Source: JAUNSR01 sp036655355
GTDB taxonomy: Bacteria; Bacteroidota; Bacteroidia; Bacteroidales; JAUNSR01
Assembly (NCBI GenBank): GCA_036655355.1
Contig: JAVVQG010000002.1
Location: 62,001 to 126,000 of the forward strand
DNA length: 64,000 nt
Reading direction: 5' to 3'
The notes beneath the pieces are model-generated. The model saw only the letters and a program-made list of their open reading frames with translations, made no database searches and was not told the DNA's origin. Below are positions 8,505-16,771 of this stretch, piece after piece (within the stretch, counting starts at the first letter, position 1; every line of letters starts with the position of its first letter). A program made the translations under genes and the position numbers.

Positions 8505-10976
8505 TCAGAATTTTACAGTAACCGCACCATATGGCAGGCAATTCTTTCTAAAATCGATCGAATAGAAATCAATCATCTCCTCACTCGAAGGATTACCGAT
8601 GATGTTATAAAGTCCAAAACGGAATAGCAATTCCGGACCATTCGAGAATCGTTTCGTATATATATAACTTGCATCCAATCGATAATTAAAAGGATAACGT
8701 GAAACCCGAAAGAAAGTAGCATCCATTTCCGGATCGATATTCCACAACTCCATATCATGCGCATTATTTATCACGCGCCCTGAACGAAAGCTCCCTCCCG
8801 CCGAGATTCGGTGATTATCCGTCAATTTATAGGAAACGACTCCGTTAAACAAATGCGGCATATCATTCAATGAAGGAATCAAACCTCGTTCTTTCAATTC
8901 ATCAAATCGCTCCTGGCTCCTGGAATAAGTATAAGCGAGTTGTGTTGAGAATCGGGTCCACTCCTTTAGGAAAGATAGCTTTATCCCGTAACTTCTACCT
9001 TTCCCGACCATAATGTATTTGCTCCATTCATTATCGAAAGGATACAATCCGGGACGGAGAGCAATCGTATTCGCGCGATCTTTATAATAGAGCGAGCAAT
9101 CGACATAACCATTACCCAAAAGGATTTTCCATCCCCCTTCATAATGATTTGAGGTGCGTGGCTGAAATCCGTTTATACTCGGCATCCTCAGATCCGTAGG
9201 CAGCGTGATATCGTCTATTCGGAGGTAGTGATAAAATTGTGCCATTCTTGAAAAAGTAGCATACATCAGATGTCGGTCGCCCAACGAATACTTCAACGAG
9301 AAACGGGGTTGGAAACTATAAAAATTCTCGGACCGAGCGGGCGCATAGGTTACCATATTTATCCCGACCTGCATAAATAACCGATCGGTTAAACGCGCTT
9401 CATTATCAAAAAAAAGAGCATATTGATTAATTCTCGCTTTTTCATTCGGCGAATCGGCATATGCGCCGATCAGATCGAACTGACCGAAAGATGCCTTCAC
9501 TCCCCAATTCATTTTGAAAAGGGCGGTGAGACGATATTCAAAAAGAGACGTAGCTGAAAACTCTTTGATGCCGGTTTGAATATGTTCCTCAATATCCTCA
9601 TAATAGCCGTTGGCATACACTTTGTTTACATAACGGGTATAAGCGAATGTATTCGTATTGGATAGTTTTTTCCCAAATACGGTTCTGTATTTTATCGCAT
9701 AAAGCTCATTATTCCAAGAAAGGACCGCCTGTATATCATCATTCGTGTCGGGCGCATAATATTCATCGGACGAGCGGTAAACGATACCTTGAACAGATTG
9801 TCCCGGTTTGATATCGTAAGTGAGTTTCAAATTATAATCCGCGAAAGAGTGATTTACCTGTTTCTCTTCAGCTAAGAGGCCGTTAAAGAAATCGAGCCAA
9901 CTGTGACGACCGCTCAACATATAAGAAACCCTATCTTTTTTGATAGGTCCTTCCAAAAGTACGGACGCGGCAGGCATATCCAGCGAAATGGTTTGATGAT
10001 GCGCTGATTTACTTCCCTCTTTGAGTCTAAAATCCGTCACGGACGATAAACGTCCTTCAAATTGCGAAGGAAAGAAACTTTTATAAAAGGCGATGTTTTT
10101 CACCGCATCACCATTGAAAGTCGACAACATGGTATTCAGGTGATTGGTATGATAGATGCGGATTCCGTCCATGAGAACCTGATTCTCATCGCTTCCACCA
10201 CCATTGACCTGTATCTCTTGACTCAAGACGGAGCCGGCCACTCCGGGTAATATTTTTGCTTGCGAAAAAAGATCCGCACTACTGAATGACAACAAATTAG
10301 CGGTAGAAGAGGATTCATCAAGCTCATACTGATCGTTTTTCCGAAGAGCAATCGTCACCTCATCCAATAGAACTTCATCAGGCTGCAATAAATAAGAAAG
10401 GAGGATATCTTTCTTGACCTCAACCTCTTCGCGCCGGGTATGATAACCGATATAGCTGACTTCGATGATATATGAACCGGGAACAACGGGTAGGACGAAG
10501 AATCCGAATTCATCCGCCGAAATTCCGGTTCTCTTTCCGGTATCTTTGTTTATAAGATGTACTGAAGCGCCATAAAGCTTCTCTAACGATTTACCATCTT
10601 TGACGATTCCGGTAAAAGAAACCTCCTTTCGTCCGATAATCTGGATAATAACCTTTCGACCGGATGCCGGGAGTAACTGGTAAATGTAATCATCCAGCAA
10701 AAGTGCCAAGAGGTTTTTCACCTTCATCCGACTCGTTTTTACCGCTACCCGTTTATTGAGATCAATTAAAGTGGCGTTGTATGATAGAATGACCCCATGC
10801 TGTTCCAAGAGAGAGAACCATTCATAAACAGGCGCGGAAGAGACCGTCAATACGACAGTCTCTTCCGTTACTTCACACCCCTTTTCCTTCCCTTCTTTCT
10901 TCGGTGCATCACCTACTGCAAAAGACCTTGTACAGATCAAACTCAGGGTTAGGATAATCATAAACCTCACAACCAT
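8505..10976 (-). CDS. STN-type TonB-dependent receptor (FecA-like transducer)
   Basis: Outer-membrane receptor of 823 residues. After a signal peptide (about 1-20) comes a secretin/TonB short N-terminal domain (STN, about 41-115), the part that contacts a FecR anti-sigma factor. A carboxypeptidase-regulatory-like beta-sandwich (about 121-205), a plug with the NGGGSDENQVLMDG region, and a 22-strand-type barrel ending in aromatic Phe follow. It lies 7 bp after fecR and downstream of the ECF sigma gene, a complete trans-envelope signalling set. There is no SusD partner, so the ligand could be a siderophore, peptide or sugar; nothing in the neighbourhood settles it. Confidence 0.88.
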   Translation of the reverse strand: MVVRFMIILTLSLICTRSFAVGDAPKKEGKEKGCEVTEETVVLTVSSAPVYEWFSLLEQHGVILSYNATLIDLNKRVAVKTSRMKVKNLLALLLDDYIYQLLPASGRKVIIQIIGRKEVSFTGIVKDGKSLEKLYGASVHLINKDTGKRTGISADEFGFFVLPVVPGSYIIEVSYIGYHTRREEVEVKKDILLSYLLQPDEVLLDEVTIALRKNDQYELDESSSTANLLSFSSADLFSQAKILPGVAGSVLSQEIQVNGGGSDENQVLMDGIRIYHTNHLNTMLSTFNGDAVKNIAFYKSFFPSQFEGRLSSVTDFRLKEGSKSAHHQTISLDMPAASVLLEGPIKKDRVSYMLSGRHSWLDFFNGLLAEEKQVNHSFADYNLKLTYDIKPGQSVQGIVYRSSDEYYAPDTNDDIQAVLSWNNELYAIKYRTVFGKKLSNTNTFAYTRYVNKVYANGYYEDIEEHIQTGIKEFSATSLFEYRLTALFKMNWGVKASFGQFDLIGAYADSPNEKARINQYALFFDNEARLTDRLFMQVGINMVTYAPARSENFYSFQPRFSLKYSLGDRHLMYATFSRMAQFYHYLRIDDITLPTDLRMPSINGFQPRTSNHYEGGWKILLGNGYVDCSLYYKDRANTIALRPGLYPFDNEWSKYIMVGKGRSYGIKLSFLKEWTRFSTQLAYTYSRSQERFDELKERGLIPSLNDMPHLFNGVVSYKLTDNHRISAGGSFRSGRVINNAHDMELWNIDPEMDATFFRVSRYPFNYRLDASYIYTKRFSNGPELLFRFGLYNIIGNPSSEEMIDFYSIDFRKNCLPYGAVTVKF

Positions 10977-10983
10977 ACAACAC

Positions 10984-11964
10984 CTAATCGTTTATTTCTT
11001 TCTCAATTAAAATATATATTCCGTTCGAATCTTTTTGATAAGTACAATTACATAAATAAGACAGCTCTTGCAAAATTTCCGCCAGTGAAGTGGTTTCAAA
11101 ACGAGTTGTTATCAAGTTACCTCGCACACTTTCCGGAATTTCTATCCGAACCGAAAAAAGCGTCTCAAGCTGATCTACTACCCCATCCAGTCGCTCTTTC
11201 TCAAAAACCAAAACAGGAGGTGTGATTCCGATCTGAAACAGTGCCGGATTCACAATGGTATCCCGAACCATCCTCCCGTCTGAAATCTGCACCTGTTGAT
11301 TTGCTTTAAGCAGTAACGATTCCTGTTCTGCATCGACACGTACAATTCCGTTTTTCACAAATACCGCAGCATCGGAATCGGAGAAAGCATCTACCAGAAA
11401 CGAGGTACCGACCACGGTAATGGTCATCTCTTCCGCGGTTATCTCAAAAGAGCTTCCTTGCACCTTTTTCACATCAAAAAATGCCTTTCCTTTTAATTTT
11501 ACCTCTCTCTTCTGTTTGGCAACAAGGTAATCGAGAGAAGAGTGCGGATACAACTGCACTTGTGAGCTATCCGGTAACACAATCTGCATGGACTGAGGCG
11601 TAACGTTAGCATAATGCAACATCGAAGGCGTTGATTCGTTGAAGAAAAACAGTGAAAGAGCAACAATCAAAAGTAGCGATGCTGCAATTCCCAATACCGA
11701 AAACAGATGATGCCTTTTAACCACTTTTCCCTGGGTAACAAGCTGTTTTTCCACTTTATTCCAAGCCAAAGATGTATCGAAACAGAATGGAACAGCCTCA
11801 TTTATCTCTTCACCGCGCATCTTATGCATCAACGTCTCAAGTTGAAGAAACTCTTCCTGATTTGCACGGATCCAGTTATCCAGCTCCTCTTTCTCGGAAA
11901 TGGGCATTGGTTCGTTCGAAAAATATTTGGCCAATAACAGATCTGTCTTATCTGAATTATTCAT
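10984..11964 (-). CDS. FecR-type anti-sigma factor
   Basis: Inner-membrane anti-sigma factor that passes the receptor signal to the ECF sigma factor. The cytoplasmic N-terminal region (about 1-85) is followed by one membrane segment (about 90-110), then the periplasmic FecR domain (about 115-230) and a DUF4974-like C-terminal domain (about 250-320). I prefer the ATG at 11964 (MNNSDKTDLL), which starts 8 bp after the sigma stop; the longer frame to 11985 would overlap the sigma gene. Confidence 0.88.
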   Translation of the reverse strand: MNNSDKTDLLLAKYFSNEPMPISEKEELDNWIRANQEEFLQLETLMHKMRGEEINEAVPFCFDTSLAWNKVEKQLVTQGKVVKRHHLFSVLGIAASLLLIVALSLFFFNESTPSMLHYANVTPQSMQIVLPDSSQVQLYPHSSLDYLVAKQKREVKLKGKAFFDVKKVQGSSFEITAEEMTITVVGTSFLVDAFSDSDAAVFVKNGIVRVDAEQESLLLKANQQVQISDGRMVRDTIVNPALFQIGITPPVLVFEKERLDGVVDQLETLFSVRIEIPESVRGNLITTRFETTSLAEILQELSYLCNCTYQKDSNGIYILIEKEIND

Positions 11965-11972
11965 ATTTTTGT

Positions 11973-12530
11973 TTAGTATTTGCAAAGGATGATTAGAATA
12001 ATAAGTATCGAAATTAGTACCGGATTGGCTATCGCATAGGCTCGAAGCAACTTCATCGCCTTGCCCATCTGATTTTCAACTGTTTTTTCGGAAACGTTCA
12101 ATTCTTGAGCTATCTCGCGGTATTTCATCCCCTTGAGTTTACTCATATTAAAAACGATCCGGCATTTTGGTGGCAAAATAGCGAGTGCATTTGCGAGAAT
12201 CTCGTCGGGATCGGGAGATTCATCGCCGGGGTGTTCCTCTGTTTCCACAAAGCCCGGCAATGAATTAATTGCATCCATCGGAATGACATCCAATTTCCGC
12301 TGTCTTAAAGAGGAGATGCATTTATTTTTTACAGAAGTAACAATATAGGCACCGAACTCCGGAGGAGGTAATTCATCTTTTCCTCTGTTCCAGATTGAAA
12401 TAAACGCTTCTTGAACAATATCCTCACATTCATCCGTATCAGGAATATATTGATATGCAATATTGCAAAGCATTGAATAATATTCCTCAAATAATATTTT
12501 AAATCGATCTTTTCGGGCTTTGTTATCCAT
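11973..12530 (-). CDS. ECF sigma-70 factor with hydrophobic C-terminal tail
   Basis: The 185-residue sigma factor has region 2 with the YQYIPDTDECEDIVQEAFISIW stretch (shown in part; about 20-55) and region 4 with an HTH ending SEKTVENQMGKAMKLLR (about 135-160). It then continues into an uncharged stretch of about 15 residues rich in Ile/Leu (LISILIILIIL). ECF factors of Bacteroidota often partner FecR proteins; fecR and a TonB receptor follow in the same operon. The tail could hold the factor at the membrane near FecR (inference). Confidence 0.9.
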   Translation of the reverse strand: MDNKARKDRFKILFEEYYSMLCNIAYQYIPDTDECEDIVQEAFISIWNRGKDELPPPEFGAYIVTSVKNKCISSLRQRKLDVIPMDAINSLPGFVETEEHPGDESPDPDEILANALAILPPKCRIVFNMSKLKGMKYREIAQELNVSEKTVENQMGKAMKLLRAYAIANPVLISILIILIILCKY

Positions 12531-12558
12531 AAATAATAAATGAAATCGGAATCTTACA

Positions 12559-13191
12559 TTAAAAACGCACGCTCACACCTATCGTTGTGAAACCTTTATA
12601 ACCTAATCCGGCTTCAAAGAATCCGGCAATCCGATCATTGCCCACACGAATGGCAATCGGGTTGACCTGATAGGCGAAATCAGAGGTAAGTTTGGACTTA
12701 TATCCCGTAGCATATTTTTTCCCGGCAGGATTCAAACCACTGACAGAGGTACGCGAGAAAATCACCCCGGCGCCGGCCGAACCGTATAACTCAACCAAAC
12801 CTTTTTTGAAATAAAGAAACTCTCCGGATGGCAATACTATGAAATTCAAATCACGTTCTTTAATCGAAGGAAATTTCTCTCCGAAAAAACTTGCCTTGCT
12901 TGTGATGTTCACAAATCCCAGATCAGCACCAACCTTAAATCGTTGTAGAGAATAACGATATCCCAGGGTTAGCATTCCGGATGATTTAGCATCGCTTCGT
13001 GTTGTATTTGTGAGTGCATCAGACAAACCCACACCTAAGAAATTTGAGATACCTAGTGTTAATGCATCACTATATGAGATCCGCAGATCGTGGCGATGAA
13101 GGGCTACAGCATTCGTATCATCTTTTTTCTGAGAGAAAGCATTCGTTACAAATAGAAGGCTCAAATTTAGAATTAACAATCTGATTTTCAT
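12559..13191 (-). CDS. Outer-membrane beta-barrel protein of unknown function
   Basis: A 210-residue protein with a cleavable signal peptide ending near NAFSQ (residue 21), amphipathic beta-strands throughout and a C-terminal VSVRF typical of outer-membrane barrels. It lies 28 bp ahead of the sigma gene on the same strand, so it is probably the first gene of the sigma/FecR/receptor operon. No specific family is recognised. Confidence 0.7.
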   Translation of the reverse strand: MKIRLLILNLSLLFVTNAFSQKKDDTNAVALHRHDLRISYSDALTLGISNFLGVGLSDALTNTTRSDAKSSGMLTLGYRYSLQRFKVGADLGFVNITSKASFFGEKFPSIKERDLNFIVLPSGEFLYFKKGLVELYGSAGAGVIFSRTSVSGLNPAGKKYATGYKSKLTSDFAYQVNPIAIRVGNDRIAGFFEAGLGYKGFTTIGVSVRF

Positions 13192-13663
13192 TTGAATTTT
13201 TTTAAGCGTATTACAAAATAGATTAAATCCCTAGCTAAAGATCTTTGCTTCTATAACGCAACTTTTCCTATATACCCCTACGACACTTGGTCAATTGTAT
13301 ATAATCTGTTATTTAATCCTCCATCGAAATGTGCCTTCTCAAGAAAGGCTGGTTGGGTGTTTGATTTCTCCCGATTATTCACTCCTGACAAAAAAAGGAC
13401 TGCATTCCGATGTCGATTCAGAATGCAGCCCTCTTCTTAAAGATCATTTATCCTCCTGAAGATATACAAACAAAATTTAATGATGGAAACAGGGTGAATT
13501 TAACAATAGCCCATTAACACAGAATCTTCCCTCTCGAATATCTATTTTTTGTTCTGAAAACGTTCAACATAAAAAGAAATATTATAAATTTGATTTAAGA
13601 ATACGGCGCTTCGTATCAGCCGTTAAACCAAGGAAGACTAAACATTTAAAACAACAACAAGCG
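13192..13663. other. Intergenic region, 472 bp
   Basis: The gap holds a minus-strand hairpin followed by a T-run (13393-13430). It also holds a nine-codon minus-strand reading frame with a strong AGGAGG in front (13418-13457). The rest is AT-rich; no other gene is seen. Confidence 0.6.
13393..13430 (-). terminator. Rho-independent terminator or attenuator
   Basis: On the minus strand GGGCTGCATTC pairs with GAATGCAGTCC and is followed by a run of T. It does not end any annotated gene on this strand: the nearest minus-strand gene upstream is at 14057, beyond a plus-strand gene. It lies about 200 bp before the beta-barrel gene at 13191. Confidence 0.65.
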
Positions 13664-14044
13664 ATGCGTTTTACAGATGCAGAATATTCTATTCTGAAGC
13701 AAAATGTGAAAGATTGGATCGTAAGGATCGACGAAGAGGAAGAGTTACCAAAAGGGATCAAAGCTCTTAACTTCGGATTATTTGAGCCCTATGGCATTGA
13801 ACTAACCGGTGCCAAAGTGTATAATGCGGAAGATGACGATTGGTCTCTCCGGGAAGATTTCGTTCCCGAAGAGAGAGAATGCCCCGATCTAGAGATTGAC
13901 GAACACATCGAATGGGAGTATTTCCGGAAAGTGATGGTTCGCATCCTTAAAGAGGCAATGAGCGAGCTCAAGGAGATCGACTTGCTAAGGGTTCCCCACA
14001 TCACAACAGGATTCCGCGAAGGAGATCTGGTTTTGATCCGTTAA
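13664..14044 (+). CDS. Conserved-looking hypothetical protein
   Basis: A 126-residue acidic cytoplasmic protein without signal peptide or membrane segment; no family recognised. The sequence is rich in Glu/Asp and appears alpha/beta, with a helix around residues 85-105 and a PHITTG segment near the end. It converges on the cation-efflux gene (12 bp between stops). The ATG at 13664 is the first start after an in-frame AT-rich leader. Confidence 0.65.
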   Translation: MRFTDAEYSILKQNVKDWIVRIDEEEELPKGIKALNFGLFEPYGIELTGAKVYNAEDDDWSLREDFVPEERECPDLEIDEHIEWEYFRKVMVRILKEAMSELKEIDLLRVPHITTGFREGDLVLIR

Positions 14045-14056
14045 ATAATCTGCCGA

Positions 14057-14989
14057 TTATTCCGGTGTTAGAAAAGATTTATCATCCTCATCGGGGCAGG
14101 TCTCCTGTCCCGATTCGAATTCTACCGTCACATGCCCCACCCCGTGCTGCCGAAGCATCTCTTTTATTTCCCGTTTTTTTCTTGATTGCTGGTCTAAAGA
14201 ATCCAAGACCACATGGGCTGTAAGCGCTACCTGCGTCGTACTGATTGCCCAAAGATGCATATGATGAACCTCCTCAACAAAAGGTAATTCTTCAACCATC
14301 TCCTGCTTGATCTCCTCTACATTCATTCCAGGAGGTACTCCGTCGAGAGAGAGTCTGATGCTGTGCGATAACAACTCCCAGGTAGAGATAAAAATCACAA
14401 CAGCAATGGCGATACCGATCAACGGGTCAATGATGTACCACCCCGTAAAGGAGATGATAATTCCTGAAACAACAACACCCACCGAAACCAACGTATCCGC
14501 GGCAAGATGTAGGTAAGCACCTTTTACATTCAAATCTTTATTTTTATCCTTAAAGAACAGCCATGCCGTAAATCCGTTTATCAACACACCTACTCCGGCT
14601 ACAACGGCAATCGCATCACCGTCCATAGGGGAAGGATGAGCTAGTTTGCGAATACTTTCCACTAAAATAATTCCTACCGTCATCAGCAAGATACAGGCAT
14701 TCAATAAAGAAACCAAAATCGTACTCTTTCGGTAGCCATAAGTGTATTTGGCTGTCGGTTTGAATTTGGCAAGTTTAAAGGCCAGTAGCGCCAGCAATAG
14801 GCTGAACACATCGCCCAGGTTATGCCCCGCATCAGACAACAGGGCCAAAGAATTATTAACCAGACCGATCACGGCCTCAACAACCACAAAGGCGGAATTC
14901 AAAATAATACTGATGATAAACGCTTTGTTTACCTTATCCAACACCATCGGTTCATGATGATGGTGATGATGTGCATGCTCTGTTGCCAT
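14057..14989 (-). CDS. Cation diffusion facilitator (CzcD/ZitB-like)
   Basis: Inner-membrane Zn/Co/Cd exporter driven by proton antiport. Six membrane segments are visible between about residues 20 and 220. The metal site residues appear in DAGHNLGD (helix II) and HLAADT (helix V), and a cytoplasmic C-terminal domain follows (about 225-310). The N-terminus carries a run of six His. The ATG at 14989 is preferred over a TTG at 15004, which overlaps the stop of the gene before it. It is 11 bp downstream of the DUF6377 regulator gene and possibly co-transcribed. Confidence 0.9.
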   Translation of the reverse strand: MATEHAHHHHHHEPMVLDKVNKAFIISIILNSAFVVVEAVIGLVNNSLALLSDAGHNLGDVFSLLLALLAFKLAKFKPTAKYTYGYRKSTILVSLLNACILLMTVGIILVESIRKLAHPSPMDGDAIAVVAGVGVLINGFTAWLFFKDKNKDLNVKGAYLHLAADTLVSVGVVVSGIIISFTGWYIIDPLIGIAIAVVIFISTWELLSHSIRLSLDGVPPGMNVEEIKQEMVEELPFVEEVHHMHLWAISTTQVALTAHVVLDSLDQQSRKKREIKEMLRQHGVGHVTVEFESGQETCPDEDDKSFLTPE

Positions 14990-15000
14990 ATGCCTGTTTT

Positions 15001-16647
15001 TCAATTAATCTTATCACGCTTGCGATGGACTGCGATTTTTCGTACTTGCTCTTCAAATTCATCCCGGTCACCTATCGCGCGATTGCGGACACGTGTGCGA
15101 TAATTATAAATTGTCTGTGCCGAATAACGAAGAAAAGCAGCGATACGGGAACTATCGGTAATCCCGAGTCTCACTAAAGCAAAGATACGCAATTCCGTAT
15201 TCAATCCATCGGACAAATGCAATTCAAATCGATCTTCCTGACGAAGTAATTGATTGAATTCCTGCACAAAGGAGGGATATAGAAACAAGAAGGTCTGATC
15301 AAAATTCTTATAAAACGATTTCAGTTCACTATCCACCAGTTTATCAGATGCGGTCATCTGCTGCAGCTCCGCAATCTGTCCGGAAGTGATCTTTCGGTTT
15401 ACCAGTTTCTTGTAGTTCTCGAGTTTTTCGATATAATCGGAGCAAAGATTCAGGAAATGCCCTATGTACCCCTCTTTCACTTCATTCGATTCGGAAAGAT
15501 GACGATTTATCGCCTCTAGTTCCGCATTCAGATGACCGAGTTGCTGATTTGACTCATCCAATGCTTTCCGTGCCTCCGCCAGGCGTTTCATCTGGCGATA
15601 AGTAAAGAGCCATAAAATCCCCATCGCAACCACCAATACACTGATCACTACGATAAAAACCCACATCCACCTCGTTTGTTGGGTTCTTTTCTGCTGATAT
15701 GCCTCAACAATCACCGGCAGAACCTCCGAAATGCCCAACGTACGCAAACGTGCTCCGGAAAAAGTAGAGTCATCGATACTATTATTAATATAGTAATATG
15801 CCCTGTCTATATCCCCCTTTTCAAACAATAACACCGCCAGTTTACTCAAAGAGAGATTCTCCTTTATCCCCCATTTCACATCGCACAACGCCGACTGAGC
15901 ATAGGCTCGGATCTGCTTTTCGGTATCGCCTGTTTTACCGTATAACTCCCCTAAGGTATAGGTCAGATAGGCCATTTCGCGACTCTCCGGAGAGAGCTTC
16001 GCCACCCCCTCTTGCAGGAGCTGTTCTGCGCGTTGATATTCCCCCTTTGCCATTTTACATTCCCCCCCGATCAGATAGTAATCCGTTGTATGGGGAGCAA
16101 GAATCAACAACAGTGAATCCCTATACCGGTCTGAAAGTGCTTTATAAGCTTTCGCCCTTTCATTTTTACCGACATAACGGCTCATACTCTCATACACCCC
16201 GATACGGGTGTTCAAGTAACTCTTGTAAAGGGATTCGTCAAGCGTTTCGGGATCTACTTCGCGAAGATATTCGAGTGATTCATTGTAAATCCCCATTATG
16301 GAAGAAGCCTTGCTGACTGCTAGTCTTGACTGTGCTTCATACCGTTCATTCGCTAATGAGTTGGCCAGCTGCAAGGCGTATTCAGCATAAACGAGTGCCG
16401 AATCGCAATTGTAATATTGATAATTTTCAAAAAGCAGCATGCACAGACGATACTTCTCCTCGTCTGCAAAGTTCCGGTCAGAGAAATCGCGCATCAAAAT
16501 TTTCGTGCGGTTTTCATGTACCCGAGCATACTCACCCTTAACGGCAAGAGCCTCATCCAGCGTTTGTAGAAGCAATTCGTTCGGATTCGCCGAAACAGTG
16601 GGATTTAAATTTAAAAAAAGGATCAGAAGGAAGAGTAGCGCTTTCAT
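15001..16647 (-). CDS. DUF6377-type membrane sensor-regulator with TPR-like repeats
   Basis: A 548-residue protein of a Bacteroidota-specific layout. It has a signal peptide (start at ATG 16647, MKALLFLLIL), a periplasmic helical TPR-like region (about 30-300) and one membrane span (WVFIVVISVLVVAMGILW, about 325-342). A coiled coil follows (about 345-400), then a cytoplasmic C-terminal part with a LuxR-like winged helix-turn-helix ending SAQTIYNYRTRVRNRA (about 500-530). Such proteins are thought to act as one-component sensors, but targets are unknown. Neighbours are the cation exporter (co-directional) and GH97. Confidence 0.8.
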   Translation of the reverse strand: MKALLFLLILFLNLNPTVSANPNELLLQTLDEALAVKGEYARVHENRTKILMRDFSDRNFADEEKYRLCMLLFENYQYYNCDSALVYAEYALQLANSLANERYEAQSRLAVSKASSIMGIYNESLEYLREVDPETLDESLYKSYLNTRIGVYESMSRYVGKNERAKAYKALSDRYRDSLLLILAPHTTDYYLIGGECKMAKGEYQRAEQLLQEGVAKLSPESREMAYLTYTLGELYGKTGDTEKQIRAYAQSALCDVKWGIKENLSLSKLAVLLFEKGDIDRAYYYINNSIDDSTFSGARLRTLGISEVLPVIVEAYQQKRTQQTRWMWVFIVVISVLVVAMGILWLFTYRQMKRLAEARKALDESNQQLGHLNAELEAINRHLSESNEVKEGYIGHFLNLCSDYIEKLENYKKLVNRKITSGQIAELQQMTASDKLVDSELKSFYKNFDQTFLFLYPSFVQEFNQLLRQEDRFELHLSDGLNTELRIFALVRLGITDSSRIAAFLRYSAQTIYNYRTRVRNRAIGDRDEFEEQVRKIAVHRKRDKIN

Positions 16648-16714
16648 GGTTTTAATATCTATTTTCAGGTGGAGGCAAATATAAACATTTGAAGTTAATA
16701 TCAAACCAAACAAA

Positions 16715-16743
16715 AAGGTCCGTACTTAACCAGTACGGACCTT
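16715..16743 (-). terminator. Terminator of the GH97 gene
   Basis: A perfect 11-bp stem AAGGTCCGTAC / GTACGGACCTT is followed on the minus strand by a T-run, 29 bp after the GH97 stop codon. Confidence 0.9.
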
Positions 16744-16771
16744 GAACAGAAAAAAAATAACAACACCCTTC

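Noticed and set aside
14057..14989. His run as a cloning tag or artefact
   Set aside because: N-terminal His-rich stretches are common in cation diffusion facilitators and fit the function.
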